A DNA stretch of 64,000 nucleotides from Marsupella aquatica (GCA_973895155.1 OZ316898.1:21328001-21392000); one strand, 5' to 3'. Positions 45,501 to 57,239 are shown, numbered from the stretch's first letter. Numbers and translations: made by a program. Notes: generated by a model from the sequence alone, not told the origin.

Positions 45501-46108
45501 AGATCACTGGAGCCATTAATCGACTGCAAGAGGCTCTCAGACCGTGGAGCCAGACGGACAGCCCGGTTGCTCTTAACCCAGATATTGACAATGACCAATT
45601 TGAGAAACAAGCACACGACACAGAGTACGGATGCTGGGCTCCGGAGGGAGCTGAGAGAAGTGCGGAGCCACATTTTGACCATCTACACCGGTAACGGAAC
45701 GCAACCGGAGATGAGCAATAATAATAGGGATTACAATAACAAGCAGAAGGATAAGAATCATAGTGAAAGACAGAATAGGAGCATTTGCTATGAGCAGTGG
45801 AACAATGATTACTAGTGGATTGTCAGGCTTGACACCACCTGGTGGTTACATAGGGCCTTCTGGCCTGACTAGTGTTTCTTCTTTTCTTGTTTCTGTGTGT
45901 GCGGCCTGGCCCGGGCTGTGCTTTTCTGGGGTGGCTCTTGTCCTTTGGGCTGTGCTGTTCGGGTTCCGGCCCCTTCCGGCTTTTTGAAAAAATAAAATAA
46001 AATAAAATAAGTACCCTCCAAAACTGCAATTTGCAAGCAGACGATAAGAAACGGAAAAAAAAACGGGATTGTGTATTATAGCGAATAGATAATAGATAGA
46101 TAGATAGT
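42530..46108 (-). mobile_element. Helitron, minus strand, with nested LINE
   Basis: The 5' end lies at the right: reverse complement of 46011-46108 gives a (TCTA)-rich start, a CCCG motif and TCGTCTGCTT, as in the copy at 7164. The 3' end lies at the left: in reverse complement TGCAACGCACGGGCATCAGG and then CTAT, a one-base variant of the CTAG terminus, after a GTGC/GCAC hairpin. A second, similar 3' end (CACACGGGCAATGGG in reverse complement) lies at about 42715, so two ends are nested or tandem. The family sequence 43050-43235 and 46011-46070 is interrupted by the LINE. Non-autonomous. Confidence 0.6.
43232..46010 (+). pseudogene. LINE (non-LTR retrotransposon) ORF2, 5'-truncated and decayed
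   Basis: Encodes a LINE reverse transcriptase: KLDFAKAYDRVD (first catalytic Asp), RQGCPLSSLLL, LFADDTGLF (catalytic DD), LGCPIG, and a RRFLWG thumb-region motif. Next comes the zf-RVT C-terminal region (RFMIWRLLNHGFYTN, then CFEHTEQLFFEC in a CCHC pattern). LINE RT primes on nicked target DNA. It is broken by TAG at 43521-43523, where a Trp codon is expected (FL-W-DV), frameshifts near 44295 and 45140, and TAA at 44866. The endonuclease and the start of RT are missing, which is normal 5' truncation. The 3' end is an (AATAAA-like) repeat tail at 45986-46010. It inserted into a Helitron copy. Confidence 0.85.
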
Positions 46109-47520
46109 GCCCCCCCCCGACTCGACCCTCGCGTAGGCAGATTCTAGGTTGTATGGTGTACTTTAAGTTATTGCCGAAGGGGTGGAGCACAGGGAAGCAA
46201 CAAACCCAAGCCAAGATTATGTATCCGGACTAGTCTTCTCCCTTGATGAGTGCCTATGGCTCCCGACCACTCGAAGAAACGCAACATAAACCTGATTCGC
46301 ACCGGGATGTCATACCATATCATCTCACAATCGTCCAGACGAATGGCCCTCTTGTTGATCCCAGCTGCAGGCAAAATAATACGAAGGGTTTCTAAACCCA
46401 TAGCTTCATTGACCTCAATAATCAATACTTTCACTAACACTGGAATATTATAGTCCACCCCTAAATTTTGATAGTGTACTTTTGGGAAATTGTATGCTTT
46501 TTAGATAAGGCTTTTCTTCCAGAAAACTTCAGCAGCAATTTTGGAAACCCTAAACCCTACACCTTTTGAGACATAATATAAGAAAATGGGCTAAGGTCCA
46601 CAGGGGATTCCTTGAAGTACGTCGTTAACTTCATCGGAATGAGTATTTTTTTTAGAGAGAGACCAGCCACGAAAAGCCACACCACAAGGGGTAACCCTAA
46701 ACCCTAAACCCTAAGCCATTTTATCGATGGCCTAGATTGAGCACATGGAGCCCTAAACCCTCAACCCTGAACCCTGAACAAGTACTTCCACAATCTGTTT
46801 AGCAAAGTCCATCTGAAAAGCACAAGCCACCTAACCAGGCCCTAGTACATTGTTGTGCATACAAGAATTCTACATGTCTTGTTGTCAGGGAGGAGTATGA
46901 TAGACATAGGACTTTGCACAGGCCGTTCATCCGCACTCGAGAGCGAGTCGCTCTCCTTCACCAACACACGCAATAGGAGAAGGCATCGTGAAAACAAAGG
47001 CTCCTCTATACTCTCTCCTCCCATACCACACGCAGAGGGAGAAAGAATCGAGTGTATGGATAGATCTGACAAGGTAAGATTCATTCCCATTTTTGGAAAC
47101 AACTATACCCTAATTCTGGTGGTGATAGGGTATTCTACACACCTTCCCCCCCTCTCATGACATAAAAGAGAAAATTGAAATTTATCTTTTTGAAAAATAA
47201 CTAAATAGATATTCTTCACAATTATACACACACATTTTAGCTGTATAGGGTGGAGAGTATTACTAATTATACTTCCTTCAAATAATACAAATGCCTTTAA
47301 CATGCAACGAGTAAACCCTAAAACCCTATTAAATATTGTTGTTGTTAATTTGTGCACTCACAATTATTATCACTTATTGTCTAGCTTGTCTCCTTGGGTT
47401 ACACTGATTTCTAGGTGATCCAAGCTGGGAGACTGGGAGTAAACTATAACATAAATCCAATTCTAAGCCATGAGAGATGTGCTTAGTAGACCCCCTTCTG
47501 GAAAAAGCTTGCTTAATCAA
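46109..47520. other. No gene recognised; telomere-like tracts
   Basis: Short frames only. CCCTAAA-type units cluster at about 46549-46560, 46694-46713 and 46751-46780. A run of nine C lies at about 46111-46119. I see nothing else supportable. Confidence 0.45.
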
Positions 47521-48262
47521 AGTGGTGGACCTTGCCACCCGGCGCCCGCACTAATCCCAGCACTAGCGCCTAAGTGCTCTTGGTGCCCAAACGCCTCCAC
47601 GGAATACCTCGAGCAAGCACTCTAGTGCTCCTTTGCACCTCCAGCGGCCCCTCCCATACAAAGAAGCCGCACTTGCTCACCTACACGACCGTTACTCAAC
47701 GGTCCTCACTGTCTGCACAAGCAACCAAGCACATCGGTAAGTAACCCCTCCGGATCTAGAACTCCCCAAGTCTAGCATCCTAACTCAAGCTCAACAGACG
47801 TTGGTAAATAGGTCAGCGATAGGTCCTCCCGATGCCATAAGCCGGAACCAGAACCCACACCCACTGTCCGTCCAGGACAGCTCCTTCCTTGGGCGCGTCC
47901 CGGGTTCCCCCTCGTACCTATCCATCACCAACTGACCGCCCTGACCTCAGGACATGCTCATGGCCCAAGTAGCGTAGCTTGTCCTAAAGCTTGTCCCAAC
48001 ACGCCTGGACCAGCATGGTCCCGACTCTAATAATCTCTCCGGTTCGTCCCACTGATGATCCAGGGGTCGAGTACCCTTGGGACTCAGCCTCCACATCTAC
48101 TTGGCCTTGCCTCCCCAACACAAGCTCCCTTGGGACACTGAACGCGGTTTGTCTGCTGTTCAGTAGGATTTGGCAAGCGGGCAAGCTAACACCCACAAAC
48201 CACGAGCACCCATGGCACCCCTGGACCCTCTAGAGCTTTCCAACGCACCCAAGAAGTCCTCC
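47521..48262. repeat. Dispersed repeat, copy 2 (longer)
   Basis: Same hairpin start as copy 1 at 37097, then about 240 bases absent from copy 1, then a long match. The GC-rich sequence continuing to about 48990 may belong to the same element, but copy 1 does not extend that far, so the right edge is unknown. Probably a large LTR or non-autonomous element. Confidence 0.65.
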
Positions 48263-49489
48263 AACGGACTTCCCGTTGGGAAGATATCGCCATTTCCGTT
48301 TGGCGGTTTCCCTTAGTGTCGTGACCGCCGCGGCTCACGACTTTGGCTCGCCCTTAGCCCCCAGGGAGACACCACTCCCCTCATATATGCTTCTGGGGAC
48401 CTGCCACCCCCGGACCAGCTTTGGTCCCTATTCATCTGGCCCCCAACCCGGATCCCATCGCGCATAATGGGCGCGCCACCAACTGGCAACGCCCATAACT
48501 TTCTTGATAGGCATCTGCAAGAGGAGTGCCTTAGCCCATTGTGACCGGGCCGACCCGGTGCTCATGCCTAGGCCCTCAGGTCTGATTGCCGCTCCGGGCC
48601 CCCCGACCGGCCCAACCCGGATCGGGCCACAACTTGCGCCCCAAGCATCTGTTGCCAATGGCTCCAACTCCATTGGCCTTGGGCCCAAGAGGAGCTCACA
48701 CTCAAGCCCTCAGAACTCAAAGTCCATCTGGAGGTCCGGACGGCCACCCATGAGCCCGGCCCATATCCCCTTGGCCGGACCACCCATCGGCTAGTCCAAG
48801 TCCTTAGTGTGTGCCTCTAGCTTGGCTCCTTGCCTCGCTAGTGCCACGTCTCGTTGCCCACAAGTGTCCCCATGCTAAGTCCTCCCCGAATGGCCTATCC
48901 GGGCCTAGACCGTAAGGGAGCTCAGCAGCGGAGTCAGCGACGCCGGAGCTAAGTGTTAAGGTAGTCGAGTTCCGCGACTATGAACCCCCTGCTTACTTTT
49001 CCCCCGGTCTGGACCGTTGATAGACATTTCAATTTCAGATCTGGACCGTTCATGGACCTCAGCGGGTCGATCATTAGGGAATTGTTCCCAGCAAATCTCA
49101 TTAGATATAGGGACAACTTTGTTTTCAGTTTTGGCCGGATGAAGTATTTTAGTTGAAAGTGGAAGCGATGGAATGTCATTTCTAAAGTGGAAGCGATGGG
49201 AATTCTTGGTGATAGAAAAGTGGTCAAAAGGCAACAAAAACAACTTGAATTCGTCAAAATAACTTTAAAGAATGGGTTGGGCGAAGGAAGGAGAGGTCGA
49301 ATTTGCGCTGCATGCAAACCACCCCTGAAACCCTAAACCCAAACCCTAAACCCACCCCTAAACCCTGAACCCTATCCCCTAAAATGGAAATCCCAAAAAT
49401 TTGTGGCCCAAAAGGAGTGCATTGTACCATGTGAAGTGATATCCGGGCACTTGTTCAAATTTGTCGGCAGGGAAGAGTGCAAAAGTTAA
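48263..49489. other. No gene recognised; GC-rich then AT-rich
   Basis: 48260-48960 is notably GC-rich (Gly/Pro/Ala-rich frames in all phases, no motif). It then changes abruptly to AT-rich sequence. CCCTAAA-type units lie at about 49322-49380. Confidence 0.4.
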
Positions 49490-51392
49490 TCTATCTATCT
49501 ATACATACAATCCCGCCCTTTTTATTTTTTAATCTATCTATACAATCCCGCCCTTTTTTACTTATCGTCTGCTTACAAAATGCAGTTTTGGAGGGAACTC
49601 ATTAATATGACCCTTGGATATTTAGGGTTAGCATGCTCATCCTGGAACATGCTTTATTTTTTGTCTTGTAGTGATGTGAAAGTAAATAAAATATGAGAGC
49701 ATAGAAGTGCTGTTATATAAGTAAAGTGTCTGCCAAGAAAAGCACAGTGACCAAGATAAGGTACAGTCAAACGATGCTACGATATGTGCACTTAACTCAG
49801 GGTGCCTTATGAATGACACTCCTTTCAATAAAAACCATAAACCTAGGAAAGAAAAGCATGAGGAGAACTTAAGAGCCTATGCATTCATGTTCTTCACCAT
49901 CATTTCTCTCACTCGTGGTGGTGGAGACTTTGGTTTCATCTCTAAGAAAACACATACTGTGAAAGGGGGCTGCCAAAGTAAGTTCAAAACACTCTACACT
50001 GTTTACCGTAACTAGTATCATAACTTATATAGTCTCCCTGCATAAATAGTATCACACACACTAATAAGGGTGTGACTACAAATCTGAAAAAATATAAATA
50101 TTAGTACAAGTAGAGAGTTCAGTCTATTGTCATTCGTTCTAATTTGATTTTGATTGTATTTATAACCTGGTTTTCATTTCATCATACTTTAATAAAATCT
50201 GACTTTCAATTGACATAGAAATATTTGTACTTTTCATAAGCTATATACATAATATGTGTTCATCACACACTATTTGAGTGTGACCAAAAATAATCTCACT
50301 TACTCTAATTTAGAATAACATGTATTTAGTCTCACTTCTTATATAGTCTCACACACATTATTTATGGTGACAGCTTTCAAAAACATTTGTTCCCAAATAC
50401 TATGTGTGAGATTAATTACGGTAATGTAGAGTACTTAAATGTAAAGGGGTCTAAAAATTAATTAAAAATGTATAGAATACAAAGGCTGCCCCTTGATAAG
50501 GCAGATTGAAATGAAAATACATTACACAAAAATCTGAATAAGACAAAATCTGAAATGTGCATTCTCTTCGTCTGCTTACAAAATGCAGTTTTGGAGGGAA
50601 CTCATTGATATGACCTTTTGGATTTAAGGCCTAAATATTCCTGTCCATGAGATTGGGTGCAAGGAAGAATAAAGACTCTCTCCTAGCTTGGGACACGGAT
50701 GCGCTTTCACCCACACCTAGACTATGGCACTAACATCCATAAAAGGATTCTAATATCAAAGTGACTGGAAATTCAATGTGAGTTGACCTGTGGCTATAAT
50801 GGATAGGTGGATGTAACAAGAAAATCTAGGTAGACTCAAAAAACTTTTGGACACATGTTTGTCGCATTCAATTAAAGTATACATATAGAAAAAGAACAAT
50901 ACAAATTAGAGGTTTGAGTTCAAAAGACATAATTCATAGGAAAGTGGAAAAAAGGCTATTGAAGGGAGAACTAAATTAATTTCTTATTTTTTCTATTCTC
51001 TCTATGAGGAATTTCTTCAAACTTACATTATTTAACACTAAATACTAATGCGTTTTTGCAATAACCATATTGACCAAGGACACAAATGAATGGCCCCACA
51101 CATAAAAACGGCCACAACAATGACAATGAGTTTATTAACTAGACATCTTTTATCTCCTCAATATCTTTAAGGTTCTCTCCTTGATATCTTTCCTCACCTT
51201 GACTTTTTTTCTCATCTTGATATCATTTATCACCTCAAACATCTTTTTTCATCTCAACATTTTATTCTCTCCTTAACATCTTTTTTTCTTCTCAATATAT
51301 TTTCCCTCCTCCCCTCGACATCTTTTATCACCTCCACCTCGTTTTATCACATTGACATCTTTCATGCAACGCACAGGCATTGGGCTAGCTAG
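49490..51392 (+). mobile_element. Helitron, composite, with doubled 5' end
   Basis: Starts after AA with TCTATCTATCTATACATACA and CCCGCCCTTTTT. A second 5' end, TCTATCTATACAATCCCGCC, follows at 49533. The family segment CGTCTGCTTACAAAATGCAG occurs at about 49567 and again at about 50571, from where 290 bases match the copy at 7200. The 3' end is a ladder of A/T-rich CATCTTT units, then ATGCAACGCACAGGCAT, then CTAG at 51389-51392 followed by T. The doubled 5' ends and doubled internal segment show at least two Helitrons nested or joined. No Rep/helicase is encoded. Confidence 0.65.
49990..50434. mobile_element. MITE-like element
   Basis: Imperfect terminal inverted repeats: CACTCTACACTGTTTACCGT on the left, and GTACTCTACATTACCGTAA when the right end is reverse complemented. 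It is about 445 bp, AT-rich and non-coding. It lies inside the composite Helitron, between the two copies of the Helitron segment. Confidence 0.45.
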
Positions 51393-51394
51393 TG

Positions 51395-51748
51395 TAAATA
51401 GAAATCACTACAAAAAGCACGCATGATTATCATTTTCCCATCCACATCATTGACGAGCCATGGAGTTACGGTCTAGGGGCTTCTTCACTCCGATCTAGAA
51501 ACCTAGGCGCCATCTGTAGCTACCACTTTGTAGTGGGCGGTTTATAAATAAGATTTCTTAGAAATTATCACAAAAAAACTTGCATGTACCAGTTGACATT
51601 TGAGTTTTTCCCATGCACATGATGGCCTAGGCCTAGTTTCTTAAAACTACACTTCAGTTGGCACTTTTTTAGTAAGATGGGAAGATAAGATGATATGATA
51701 TATGTCAAATGGTAATCATGCATGGTTTTTGTCAATGATTTCTATTTA
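51395..51748. mobile_element. MITE with about 40-bp TIRs
   Basis: The left arm 51395-51435 and right arm 51707-51748 are inverted copies over about 41 bases (AAATAGAAATCA...GCATGATTA). Total length is about 354 bp, with no ORF. It begins three bases after a Helitron CTAG end. The superfamily is not determined; no clear target-site duplication was seen. Confidence 0.65.
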
Positions 51749-52187
51749 CATTAAAAAAATGAGCTCCATGACCCCATCATAACATATGCGCGTAGAAAGA
51801 GGGATTTGTATAGAAAAGAGTATGCTATGTTATGTATCATTATTAAAATGATGATTTTTTTTATCATTTCATAACCAGACCACCAGAGGGAAGAGAATCC
51901 TCCTTTTGGGTAATTTTCTTTGTATTTTTGAGTGTGTTAATTTCCCATACAGCCTCCCTTCTTTTGAGGAGGGCATTATGTGAAGTATCACAGAAATAGG
52001 AACGGTAAAACCCAAATTGTACAAGAATTGTTTTTAACTTCTTACATGCCTTTACCCGATTGCAGGCCCTTTCGCTTGGACTTTCTATTCAGAGATTCAC
52101 TTTGTCTTGTTTGTTTCCTAAAAGTCACTCAAGTTTTTACGTACATTAACTTACTGTCCTAGTTACTGGCATTATGAGAATACTTCT
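51749..52187. other. No gene recognised
   Basis: AT-rich spacer between a MITE and the next Helitron; only short frames. Confidence 0.45.
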
Positions 52188-54401
52188 TCTACAACTATAG
52201 TACAATATCCCGCCAGATTTCGTCCTTCGTCCCCTTATGAAATGCAGTCTTGGCGGGAATCATCCCTGGCCATTGATAGTTTTTGAGGTCTTTGCATCAC
52301 CGTTGATCGTGAAAACGAGAGGTACTTGAGGTATTTATTAGCCCTATGCAGGGCAGCTGCTGAGCTGCATACCTTCCTCTCTTGAAAGGGTGGTGGAAGC
52401 CATTCACGGAGACTAGTCCCTGTTTTGTCATTAAATGCACCTCGGTTCTCCCCCACACCCTAAACCCGGAAGACCCTCCTCATTTTTGTGTCACAATTCA
52501 GTTTCAGGCTAGCCTTTTTGGGTTCCGTTGTTGCCCTTGCCCATCCCATGCCTGGGCAGCCCTTAAAATCACACCCTTCCTGCCCAACACCCCACCTGAA
52601 GACTCTCCTCATTTTTGTGTCACAAGTCAGTTTCAGGCCAACCTTTTTGGGTTGCCTTGCTGCCATCCCATGCCTGGGCAGCCCTTAAAACCCCACCCTT
52701 CCTGCTGCTGACTGTTTGTTGAGTAGGGGTGGTGAACAAAGTTGCCATGACATGAAGGAGTGTTTATGGCAAGCATCTACTCTTTCCCTTATGCCCTTGC
52801 TACGTCTTTCCCCAATTTCTCCAAAGAATAGTCTTCCGTGAACTTTAGTAAGGTGAACCAATGGTTTGGGTGAAATCCGGGTGCCTCACCAATGCTATTT
52901 CGGTGCTATTTTAAAATAAATAAATTTTGCAGTTAATTCAAGTGGCCCTTAAACAATTCTTTGATGCTATTTTGCCAAAAACCTTTGTGGAAATATTCAT
53001 GTTAGACTTCAGCATTTTGTTGGTGTTATTTTTGTGAAAGTTTTTTTCAGATGTGAGCACCTAGCTAGAGCATTTCAGGCAATTTACACAGGTAAACCCT
53101 AAACCCTAATTTTTTTAGCTTAGTACACAATGCACTAATTGAATTCATAAAAATGAGCATTAGGATGCACATAGTAACAAATGTAAAAGCAGTTATATGA
53201 AAAATTTGAGCTCAATGTTGGTGAAACAACCACAAAATTAGCTATCAAAATCATATCACAATTTCACGTCTCTATGGTTACTCAATATGGCAAAATAGCA
53301 TCAAAAAATTGTTTAAATCACACGTCATTTATTTGCAGAAAACAAATTTTTAAAAATAGTCGGGGAAAACCAAGATGCATTTAATGACAAAACAGGGACT
53401 CGTCTCCCTGAATGGTGGAAGCCCTGATATGCCACACACTGACGTACACACCTGACATCCTCAGCACTTTATTCTAGAATAGTTGTATTGTACTAGAAAG
53501 TACAATAATTATGGCTGGTAACAGATTGTCCTTTTCTGTTCTCCCATTGGGAGTACCAGGGTACAATAATATTATAATAATTCGGAGCTACGCAAACTCA
53601 GGAAATTGGCCAAGAGGAAAAAACAAATGGGGGAAGGGGGAATATAGAGAAAAAAAGACATAAATTGAGTAAATGGAGAACAATTTCAAAAAGAAAGACA
53701 CAATGGGAAATTAAAGAAAAGACAAATAATTATAAAGCACTATGCAAAGATGAGAGGGAGAGTAGCAAGAACTTGGCCAGCAGGGTAAACTAAGGGAAGT
53801 GGAAGAGTTAAAAGGTGTGAAAAAAAGGGAAGTGGAAAAAAGCAGAATAATCTTGTATATTTCTGTATCATGTTTTTAATAGCAGTATTTAAAATAAGTA
53901 TTAATAATTTTGAATTTCATTTTAGTAAAAGTTGATTTATGGCATACTTTCTTTTACGTAATGATTGACAGCTTTTCTCCATGATATCCCTTGCATAACA
54001 TCGTATTTTATGTAGTGACAGTTTTTTACGCAACATCGTTTTTTGCAACGCATATGGAACGAATTTGCCTACATTTTCTGTGTTTGCTTTACAACTTACC
54101 CTAAACCTAAAGTCCCCTCAACATCTTTTGGGCAATGCACAGACATTTTTCGTTTCCTTTACCTCACCGCAACATCTTTCCGTAAACCCTCAACATTGCT
54201 TCATTGTGTTCCCATCTTTTTTCACCTTGCCATCGTTTCTCTCCTCTACATCTTTTTCTCTCGTTGACACCTTTTCTCACCTCAACATCTTTCCTCTCCT
54301 GGACATCTTGCCCTCCAGCCCTCGCCTTGGATTCTATGTCTCTCCTCAACATCTTGCACTCACCTAAAAATGTTTTGTGCAATGCACGGGCATGGGCCTA
54401 G
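52188..54401 (+). mobile_element. Helitron, non-autonomous, both ends present
   Basis: 5' end TCTACAACTATAGTACAATA then CCCGCC. Next comes TTCGTCC...AAATGCAGTCTTGGCGGGAA, a diverged form of the family start. The 3' end is a ladder of CAACATCTTT-like units, a hairpin in GTGCAATGCACGGGCATGGG, and CTAG at 54398-54401 followed by T. About 2.2 kb with no Rep/helicase ORF. A 110-bp degenerate duplication near 52470-52690 (CCTCATTTTTGTGTCACAA, twice) and a CCCTAAA pair near 53095 lie inside. Confidence 0.7.
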
Positions 54402-55161
54402 TATCTCTTAATGCCCTCCAGTGACCTATATGAATCCAGCAATCTCAATTATAATTCACCCCTTAATTTTCATTGTCGTGCACACACGACTGCTCATGAA
54501 TCGCAGGATCCACTCATGCCGGGGACTGGGACCGATCCAGTCACGCTTGGACTGGGACTTGCGGAGCGGAGGTTTTATTAATGATGATCGGGTACGGTTG
54601 CTCGTTCTTTTAGGCCTCAGCGAAGGTTCAGGAAGGACACCGAAGGGTATCAAAGGAGCGGGCCACTTCCCACTGCTCTTTCTTATATTCTCGCCATTTC
54701 GCAAAAAGCTCTCTCGTCCTTCTGTGAAAACGCTTGCATCACCAACTCCACAAAATCACCCATTTTATCGATCATATTGCTAACGATTGTGGCGGAATTG
54801 CACTTGTCGAGGTTGCCCATGTCCAGCACGGCCATCTGGTTCAGGAATTCCTTGTCTCCCAGGGAAGTCACATTGCCGCAACGCTAGCCTCGGAAGTGGG
54901 AAATCCAGAACAAGTTGGGACGAGCCATCCGTGGTGTCGCTAACAAACATTGCAACGAAGATCTCCAACCTCTCCTTCGAGCGGAGATATACACAACACG
55001 AACTGTGCTATGACGGAAGTAAATGCCTAGACATCTGGGAAGCTTTCCTTGGGCTCCAGGACCACATCTTCAGAACTACTCTAGGGGACGATTGATTTGA
55101 CCCGCCACCACATTGATCACGTGCCCGTGATCGGTTCCATCAGCGAGGGCACAAGGGACTT
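54402..55161. other. Unassigned coding-like remnant on the minus strand
   Basis: The minus strand between 54968 and 54683 reads well in two adjoining frames (VSDTTDGSSQLVLDFP, then GDKEFLNQMAVLDMGNLDKC), suggesting a decayed protein segment of about 90 residues with one frameshift. I do not recognise the family. Its end-to-end orientation relative to the plus-strand ORF at 55162 suggests it belongs to another element. Confidence 0.25.
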
Positions 55162-57239
55162 ATGGCGTCGGGAGTTGGAGCGCCATCCCAGCAACGGCAG
55201 CCGCAACCCGGGAATGTAGCTGCGGCCACGGTTCCAGTAGTAGTGGCATCGCCACCACCAGCCCCGATGTTACCCTTGAGCAGTGGGCAGCAACAGCAGC
55301 AACAACAACGGGCGATGCCGCCCAGGGCAACACCACCACCAGTTGAGCCACCATACCTGAGTTCTGACGACGAGTCCATTCCTCTCGACAGACGACCCCC
55401 TCGCCAACCCACCCAAGCACAAGTCCGAGTAGCGGCGGCCCAGGTAGACCAGACGCGGGGCCAGGCTTGCCAGACATCTACACCTTGCCCACACAGCCCG
55501 CCCGATCAGATAGTAGGGAGGATCAGGATTCCGGATTATCACACCCAACCGATCATTCCGAAAGCCAAAATCGGAACTGCAAGAGGAAGGAGCCGACGGC
55601 GTCATTGGCCCACTTACCCATGGAGGTAGCACGGTTGACGCTGCATTGGATGGGAGAAAACCTCCACCGGAAGATCCTCCATACCGCACATGACGCCTAC
55701 ATCCGGGCACAGGGATTTGAGCACCTTGTGACCCTGCCCTGGAACACGAGCCGCTACTACACTAAGGACTTCACACACTTCATCACCAACTACAACACAA
55801 TGCAGGAAACTACAAGAGTGGAAGGACGCCTAATGTCCTTATCGGAAAATAGATTGCAGAGGATCTTTGGCTTACCCGAAGGCACGGACAAGGTGGAGTC
55901 CCGTGCCCCGGGAGGAAAGGGGGCAAGGTATCACTCCTCCAATTTTCCACCAGATGGGCATGTCGACAACAGCTTCCTCATCCGGACGTGCCTCAGGCCG
56001 GAGATTGCGGAGCTCCTGTAGTTCCAGAGATATGCCATCCACCTGATGGAGCCGGGACGAGACATCTCCGCTGCACAGGTAATTCAAGTGGAGAATTACA
56101 GGCCAAGGAGGTGGGCTTCCTACTTCGCGAGGAGATTCCACAAGGAGATGCTCCAGCTGTAGAATACCTTCCACATCGGGGGCAAGGCACATATGGCCAG
56201 CCACATCGAGATCATCCTCCATTGGTATGCCCAATTCGATCGAGGGGGTTTAGGGTGCAACGTGACGGAAATCATTGATCATCCATTCTTTCCGTCCGAC
56301 CAAGGGCCCCAGCCCGAAGCAAGGAGCCTGGTAGACACGTCGGACAACATGAGACCGAACCCGGTGGCCGACTTGGTCGCACCTCCTCCACAAGCGGATG
56401 AGGCGATCGGGGCCATTGATGCTTAGGGCCAGGCCGTAGCCGCAATCATGGGGATTCGGGATTTTGTAACAACCATGGATCCAGAGCCGGCCCTCAAAGC
56501 CAAGCACTCTTCCCCGGTTGACATGACCCCGGAGCAGGCCGGTTTCTCGTGTCGACCAAGCCAAGATTTGCAAGGCCAAGTTCCTTGTCAGGATCCACAG
56601 TCAATTGCGGCCAAGTTTCTCATCGCCTTGCTGGGGAACGTAACCAAGAATGTCTGCCGCGAGATGGGTTCGCTCATGACGGACATCTTCACTGTGACCA
56701 AAGACGAGTACTAGACTTCCCAATGTCAGAGGGAGGATGCGGAAAACCGACGCTACACTGAGACTACCAAGGTGATCCAAGCACAATTTAAAGAGGCCAA
56801 TGACAAAATAAATGAGTATGTGGCTTTGTCATTCATCACGACCACGGACAAGGATGCAGAGATAGATCGGCTTCGGACCCAGATCTACGAACTAGAGGGG
56901 CGGGAGCACAAATGGCGGACGGACATGATCGAGGAAGAAGGCACGACAGGGGTCGATGCTCTCGAGGCCGAGGTTCATCGCCTTAGGAGAGAGGTCACCG
57001 AGCAAGGCCACCTAACGGACATGCTCAAGAGTAACGTCCACGACTTGGAGGATGCCTCTCAGGATGCGGCGGAGGAGGTCGACATCATGCAACGGGAGTT
57101 TAACTCCTTGAACCACCAGATCCGGGTCCTCCGGGAGGACAATGATCGCCTGCGGGGTCATCAAGATAGAGTTTGGGAGGGACTAGCAAGCGGGATTCAC
57201 GGAAGGTGGAATCGATGGTGTCCAGGGGACACTGGCTAG
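55162..57239 (+). pseudogene. Retroelement extra ORF, copy E, with four TAG stops
   Basis: Starts with ATG at 55162 in a Gln/Pro/Ala-rich N-terminus, then shifts frame near 55450. From 55467 to TAG at 57237 a single frame is interrupted only by TAG codons at 56019, 56160, 56424 and 56712. The core has GFEHLVTLPWN, LQRIFGLPEGT and a downstream HWYAQF segment. A long E/R/D/Q-rich coiled coil with regular heptads (LRTQIYELEGRE, LNHQIRVLRE) follows from about 56770. The architecture is that of copies C and D, with little sequence identity, so it comes from a third family. There is no TAA or TGA in nearly 590 codons. Confidence 0.65.

Noticed and set aside
48428-48794. Gly/Pro/Ala-rich frames of 70-96 codons on both strands
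   Set aside because: GC-rich DNA has few stops; there is no motif and all phases look alike.
12928-57239. Reassignment of UAG to glutamine in this organism
   Set aside because: Attractive because TAG replaces CAG, but the same loci also carry frameshifts, TGA and TAA; sister copies keep CAG; and the SNF2 and methyltransferase exons use ordinary stops. Deamination explains it more simply.
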